Part shown: positions 58,760 through 64,000 of the stretch, piece by piece
Position numbering within the stretch: the first letter of the stretch is position 1
Layout: each line of letters starts with the position of its first letter
From: Branchiostoma belcheri
Lineage: Eukaryota > Chordata > Leptocardii > Amphioxiformes > Branchiostomatidae
NCBI RefSeq assembly: GCF_001625305.1
Contig: NW_017803909.1
Location: 1,111,826-1,175,825, forward strand
Direction of reading: 5' to 3'
DNA: 64,000 nucleotides
Notes under the pieces: model-generated
Told to the model about the DNA's origin: nothing
Seen by the model: only the letters and a program-made list of their open reading frames with translations
Database searches by the model: none
Made by a program: the position numbers and the translations under genes

Positions 58760-60896
58760 ATGGCCAGCGGTGACATTAGTGTGGAGGTGAGGGGGAAAGT
58801 GGCAATAGTGTCCATGGACCGGGGAGAGAACAGACTCAACCTCAAATTTCTGGCCGATCTGAATGCAGCACTTGACAAGGTGCTCAGGTAAGAACTTTTC
58901 CGGTCATTACAGGCTCTACAAGAATGTGGCTTCTCATGTGCGCTTTAATTGTCAGCTAACAATGTTAAGTTGCAGCGGACCAGTCACCTGGCACCAATTT
59001 TGTTTGTTTTGGAGCTAGTTAATGTTAATTCATGACTGAAAGAAATGGACCAAGACTTGTTTCTCCCAGTAACCCAGATGTCCAAGCCGTGGTCACCACA
59101 GGAGTGGGGAAGTTCTACTCCAACGGGATAGACCTGGACTGGCTGTTACCACAGGGACTTGACGTTCAGCGTCAGTTTCTGGATAAATTCGGAGAAACGA
59201 AGATGAGGATCCTCACATTTCCCATTCCTACAATCGCTGCCATCAATGGTAGGACATCTCACAGTGTAACATACATAATATTATACAAAATTTATATATC
59301 TCTAGTTACACATACACACAAACACACACACACACACACACACACACCTTCTCTCTCTCAGCTGTTGATTTACTTTTAATTGTTTTTGTGTTACGTTGTG
59401 AGTGTGATTTGCCATTCAATTTTCCCCATAATTTTGTGTGGTATGGTTGTATAAATAGACTGAAGCATATTTTCCAATCAGTTCTGCTAAATCTCTATTC
59501 TGACCATTTGTACATGCCTTTCGTACAGGACACTGTATTGCAGGTGGTTGCCTGTTAGCTATATGCCATGACTACAGAGTGATGCGGTCCAAGCGAGGCT
59601 GGCTCTCCATGCCTGAAATACACATCAAGCTGCGCTTTGACCCTGCCATGGTGGCTTTGCTCAAGTAACTGCATAGTATCCTTCACTTTTCTTTCATTTC
59701 AACTTTCTACTTGAAAATATTGGTTTATTCAGCTAACATTCCCAAAGCAATTCTTATGTCCTAATGTATATGTGGCAAACTTCTTAAACAATTAGATATG
59801 TTACATACCATACCATAGATTTGGTATACTTGTGAAAAACACTCTGTAACGTTGTAGCAAAGATATTTTGAAACTTTTAGTCAACTTTTAGTCATCTTGA
59901 TGACTTAACAATTCTTTAGCATTTAACCGTTTCAATCCAATAATATTTATCAGCAAAGCTTACTCTCCAAGCAAAGGTTTGGCTTTTTTATCTGGATTTC
60001 TTTTTTTTTCACTGGCGAAAGATGCCAGTGCAAAACAGAAAGCCTGATAAAAAAGCCTAAAACATGCCAAAAATAAGCCAAAACCCAAACCTCTGCTTGG
60101 ATGGTAAGCTCACCCTGATTTGTTGACCCCGAAGGCCCTGTTTGTAGTACAACTGTATATATATATCAAATTCTAACTGACCCAACAGGAGAAGACTGCC
60201 TGACGGTGATGTTCAGAGAGACCTCCTGTTGTTTGGAAGGAGGTTCCCAGGTGAGGAGTGTGCCAGGAGGGGAGTGGTGGATGCCGTGTGTGAGGTGGAG
60301 GAACTTGTGGACCAAGCTGTCAGGTACAGTCTGTAGAACATGTCAAGTCTCATCCCAAGGTCAAGTATAATTTGACCTTTGAGAAGACACCTTTGTGTCA
60401 GTCTTTTTGTGTCAGTCAGTTGACAGCATGTGGTAGACTCTTGTACACCTTTTGATACTTTATAGTCTTTGCATAATCTTCAAGCTGATATACGGAGATA
60501 CATCAACAATGGGTCTCTCTTTAGAATTGCATGTATAACTGTGACCTGAATATTCATCGAAGAACATACTGTGTTGATCACATTTGACAAAAAAGACATT
60601 GTCAAAAACTATGTTTCATGTATAAGATGAGGATTACGTAGAGAACTCTTTTGGTCTGCCTTTCCATGATATCACATTGATTTTTAGAGGAACATCTGAT
60701 AGACCTTTTCTTCATTTCATCATAATATTACTCTTGCAGGATGGCCAATAAGTGTGTAGGAAAGGATGGCTTTGACCGGCCCATGATGAAGGCCATGAAG
60801 GAAGATGTGTACAAGGAGGTGATGGAGGTGTATGAGAAGGAAACCAAGTCTGGACGGGACCTCGTCAGGGATAGGAGGCCACAGGCAAAGCTATGA
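58760..60896 (+). CDS. Enoyl-CoA delta-isomerase-like crotonase protein, copy 2 (ECI-2), with PTS1
   Basis: Paralogue of ECI-1. Five exons: 58760-58887, 59070-59248, 59529-59664, 60189-60323 and 60740-60896. The sum is 735 nt, 244 aa, the same as ECI-1 although two internal exons differ in length. Markers are VEVRGKVAIVSMDRGENRLN, VVTTGVGKFYSNGIDLDW, FPIPTIAAINGH, then GGCLLAICHDYRVMRSKRGW and SMPEIHIKL. The C terminus is RRPQAKL, ending in AKL, a good PTS1 signal, so the protein is predicted to be peroxisomal. The likely reaction is shifting the double bond in unsaturated fatty acyl-CoA for beta-oxidation (family knowledge). No defects are visible. Confidence 0.88.
59308..59347. repeat. (CA)n microsatellite
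   Basis: About 18 CA dinucleotides with one interruption, in intron 2 of ECI-2 just after exon 59070-59248. Confidence 0.95.
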
Positions 60897-61458
60897 TGGG
60901 ACACCCCACAGCAATATACTACCTTTCCTTTTTAGAACCAAGATCAAGTTGATGTACACTGAAGATGTAAATATAATTTAGAACTACAATAGTTACAATT
61001 CCATTGTTGTTTTGAAAAAGAACATGTAACTTATCAACAGGATTATATTTAGAATGGGCAGTTAAGGATAAAGTTAGGAGTCAACATGCAGCATTGAAGG
61101 AGTCAACAAGCTTGAATGATGCCATATGTATACAGTAATGTCTTGAGAGTATATTCAAATTCTGTCTAATACATGTGTTGATGTTTATAATACAAAAACA
61201 CATTGCATCATTATTTTTACTATGAGTATTTCAATTTCAAAACATAGAAATACTTTTTATTGTACAAGTTGATGCCGAACAGTATTTTGAACCCTGAGTA
61301 GTTATATGTTAAAATGACATCCTACTTTCAGTTGAACATGTACTGAAAAAGTTTAAATCTATGACCATTAAGTTTTTCATTGATCATGCACCATGAAGCT
61401 GTTAAATGTTAGTGTTATGCACTAAAATGTATATTTCTCATCATAATTAAATTATTGA
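60897..61458. other. Convergent 3' UTRs of ECI-2 and CMC2
   Basis: AT-rich sequence between the two stop codons. No exon or repeat of note. Confidence 0.5.
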
Positions 61459-62201
61459 TTATCTAGCATTCTCTTCAGCCTTTTTTCTTTGTACTTGTAG
61501 TGCCTCTTGCAATTTCTTCTTCTTCTCCTGAGCCTTTTCTCTGTTTTTCCTTCTGTTTTCTTGTCTCTGCAATGATAAAAGGATTATTACTGTAACTGCC
61601 TTCAAGTACCGATAGTAACCATGGACAGACTTGGACTTGTCAAAAGACTTGTCAGCAACCAGTACAATTACGTACACACAATACATACATACATACATAC
61701 ATACATACTTGTACATGTATTTTGATGTATGCCACATTCAAACAGTTTAATCTTTAGGAATAAAACTTGAAGTATTACTTTCTTTGTAAGTCAATTTTCA
61801 TATACTGCAAAAATATCTACTGACCTCTTGTGCAAGACATCTGTCCATCAGGGCATTCTGCTCATTGCACTTTCCCAAGAATCTTCCAAATGGGTTCTGT
61901 GCAAGAAATGGTTCAATGATAAGAGAGCTTTTTTCTACACATGGCATCCTATTCTTATCTCAGGCATTCAACATATAAAGACTGATTTTTTCATGATTAT
62001 AAAAACTTTTAATAAGTCAGCATGACTCAGCATGCATAAATATATACATTTATCTCACTAAAACAGCCACCATTCTAATGCTGATGATAGCTGACTGATT
62101 TCTGTAAAATGCCAGCTTACTTCTATGTGACACTTCTGCAGGGCTTGGATAAGCTGGTTGCACTCTTCAGTGTGCAGATGGGTGGAAAGGTCACCGTGCA
62201 T
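61459..62201 (-). CDS. CMC2: CMC2, twin CX9C mitochondrial protein
   Basis: Small intermembrane-space protein of the cytochrome c oxidase assembly group, imported by the MIA40 pathway. Three coding exons (-): 62121-62201, 61825-61896 and 61459-61566. The sum is 261 nt, 86 aa (human about 79). The start MHGDLSTHLHTEECNQLIQA aligns with human MHPDLSPHLHTEECNVLINL. The two CX9C motifs are CNQLIQALQKC and CNEQNALMDRC. The C terminus is a Lys/Arg/Glu helix (EKAQEKKKKLQEAL). It is head-to-head with CENPN as in human. Confidence 0.94.
61682..61710. repeat. (ATAC)n microsatellite
   Basis: About seven ATAC/CATA tetranucleotides in CMC2 intron 2. Confidence 0.9.
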
Positions 62202-63077
62202 GTTGTCACTGCTGAAATTACAAGTTATTTGATCTTCATTTAATAGCATTTGCAAATTGTCACAATGTTACTTTTAATGGAGATAGCATAGCACAGAATG
62301 GCCCAGAATGTCCAGCAAAATATAGTCATTTTAATAGCAGTGATTTTTACAGAAGGGGGGGGGGGGCACAACTGAGGTAAAGTCATTAAAGCAAGATAAG
62401 TTAGGAGAGAAATATAAACTGAAACAGAACACTGACTTGATATTATTATCAAAGAGTCCTGAGACTCCTGACAATATCTTGTTTGGTTCAAAGAGCTGCG
62501 TTTCCAAGGGGGCTCAAAACTACATTGTCCTCCCTAAGAGATCATGAGAATATAACCTCCTTGCATTTACCAACGTCGTTAAAATCACTTCTCTGACCAA
62601 CAATAATGTACACAAACCTACTAACCAACACACATACACAAATTTTGTCACAACCTGAACGACAGCAGGTGAGGAGACAACAACCCCGTTTAAATTTTTC
62701 GTGGCCTCAACAACTTCAAACTCGAGTAAGGTCGTTCCAAAACGCGTATTATACGAATTCCCTTTGGCTACACATTCCTGGTCCAAATTACCTGCTAGTA
62801 AGATATGTCTGAAGACATAAATCAAGGTATAAAACACTCACAAAGGTCACTCACACGCTCAGGTCGATCAGTTACCTAACTTCCGGATTCAGGAGCATCA
62901 TGGGAAAGATTACAGAAATCCTGATCGCTGATTGGTCGACGATATTGACCTCTCGTAACCTTTGTGAGCGCCAAACACAAACCGCCATTTTGTTTCGACT
63001 AGTCTGAGCCGACAGAATATCTCAGGACTCAAATATTCGCACGTACAAGCGCCGTGTCTTCGATTAGAAGCCACATA
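62202..63077. promoter_or_regulatory. Divergent CMC2/CENPN promoter
   Basis: The CMC2 5' non-coding exon probably lies near 62820-62880. The core promoter is then about 62880-63060. It contains ACCGCCATTTT (62981-62991), a reverse YY1-like site, and GATTGG (CCAAT-box) near 62931. A G-run of about 13 at 62356-62368 is in the 5' intron of CMC2. Confidence 0.5.
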
Positions 63078-63912
63078 ATGGATGATAATATATTGAGGAA
63101 ACTGCTGGGTAGATTTAAGTTTCCAGATCTGCGGCAGGCTCTCGAAGAGTGGAATTGTGTGGCACTGGATGAAGAGTTGTTTGTGGGAGGGGGGCAGAAG
63201 AAAGCTGTGGTAGATCGACTAGTCAGAGCTTGTCAGCTTCAGGTGAGTTCAACTTCATCATGAGTCTCATTTTATTTGACCCTTGATTTAATCACATTTA
63301 TAATAGTTGACGTCTGTTCACGATGTATTATCAAGAGTTTTGATATTTTTCTAGGGAGAAGAGATAGGACTGGAAGAGCTTGGAACACTGGACCTTGTGT
63401 GTAAGTTTTATAAAAAAAATATTTTTTTGTACACACTAGTCTACATACAAATATTTTTTGTCTGCTAGTACATGTATTTTATCCTCATTGTATTGGGGTG
63501 TCTTTCCTTTGTGTTGATGTATTGGAATTGTTATCTTCCCCAGATAACAAGATGTATTCCAGGAGTAGAATATGGAGTGCATACCATTTCACTGGTTACA
63601 AAAGTAAGTGGATTTCAATTTCAAACAAAATGTACAGTATGTCTAAATTCTAGTTCTGTATTTTGTCAGGAAGCCCACTGTTTCAATTGTTATGCTGTTT
63701 TTTATCAGCATTATGTATGTCTTTGTGTCAAGAAAAACAAGCTTTTTACTATTTGTACAATGTTTTTGAAGTGGAACCTTTCAGTACTGTACAATATGTT
63801 GAATGAGACGTTTGTTTGTATTTTCCTTGCAGAAAAACTGGATGACTGTACTGTTTCTGCTGAGGTATTTCAAAGGGCGCTTGGGAAGCAGTTGTTCTTC
63901 TACTTTAGACAT
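63078..63912 (+). CDS. CENPN: CENPN, inner-kinetochore protein (5' part, runs off the window)
   Basis: CENP-N reads CENP-A nucleosomes and, with CENP-L, helps anchor the constitutive centromere network. Four exons are visible: 63078-63242, 63355-63400, 63544-63603 and 63833-63912 (117 codons in phase). Translated pieces are MDDNILRKLLGRFKFPDLRQ, EEIGLEELGTLDLVYNKMYS, RSRIWSAYHFTGYK and VFQRALGKQLFFYFRH. They follow human CENP-N (…LLDIIYMQFHQHQKVWDVFQ… and …KKILQRALKNVTVSFRE) in order and spacing. The N terminus is the pyrin-like domain. The orthology call is strengthened by the head-to-head CMC2 neighbour. The remaining exons lie beyond 64000. Confidence 0.85.
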
Positions 63913-64000
63913 GTGAGTAATAAATAGGAAAGAGTTTTGTTGTGTTGCACTTAAGGGGGCACACCCCAGTTTATTTGGGGCCTCTATTCGAAGCTGCACA

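Overview
The window is animal nuclear DNA. It has intron-rich genes with GT-AG splice sites, AATAAA poly(A) signals, about 37-42% GC between genes, microsatellites and hairpin repeats. The proteins resemble human orthologues closely but differ from vertebrates in intron content and gene order. One gene belongs to a nucleotidyltransferase-TPR family that I associate with amphioxus. I therefore infer a lancelet (Branchiostoma) or close relative. The gene models below are my own splice reconstructions. Wherever I could sum exon lengths, the total is divisible by three.

Layout, left to right: the last two exons of an unrecognised + gene (1428-2252); CIAO2B (-, 5762-7166); TTC5 (+, 7411-14999), whose fifth intron holds an unnamed one-exon gene (-, 9561-10601) and two-exon SPO11 (+, 11385-12898); OXA1L (-, 15765-19555); SLC7A6OS/Iwr1 (+, 19784-21899); a FAM173-family mitochondrial lysine methyltransferase (-, 23393-26214); an hnRNP H/F-like gene (+, 28148-35938); a large zinc-finger/WWE/RS protein (-, 37683 to at least 48288); a crotonase-fold enoyl-CoA isomerase-like gene (+, 49786-51682); a nucleotidyltransferase-TPR gene (-, 52281-57494); a second isomerase-like paralogue (+, 58760-60896); CMC2 (-, 61459-62201); and the 5' half of CENPN (+, 63078 to the window edge).

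The organisation is strikingly regular. Apart from the cut gene at the left edge, every gene belongs to a divergent (-/+) pair: CIAO2B/TTC5, gene X/SPO11, OXA1L/SLC7A6OS, FAM173/hnRNP H, WWE-RS/ECI-1, TPR/ECI-2 and CMC2/CENPN. Several of these share short CpG-containing promoters, and three contain a YY1-like ATGGCGG motif. Most products are housekeeping proteins: cytosolic Fe-S assembly, mitochondrial membrane insertion, Pol II import, cytochrome oxidase assembly, kinetochore, RNA processing and peroxisomal fatty-acid metabolism.

The most notable observations are: a textbook U12-type AT-AC intron in CIAO2B; two equal-length (112-nt) alternative exons carrying the SAM-binding motif in the FAM173-family gene; an intron-poor SPO11 nested with an unknown gene inside TTC5; a one-base homopolymer frameshift in the nucleotidyltransferase-TPR gene; a 231-bp MITE with 60-bp terminal inverted repeats and a perfect 9-bp target duplication; a 144-bp near-identical repeat in two neighbouring introns of the hnRNP H gene; and an unusual zinc finger-WWE-RS protein.
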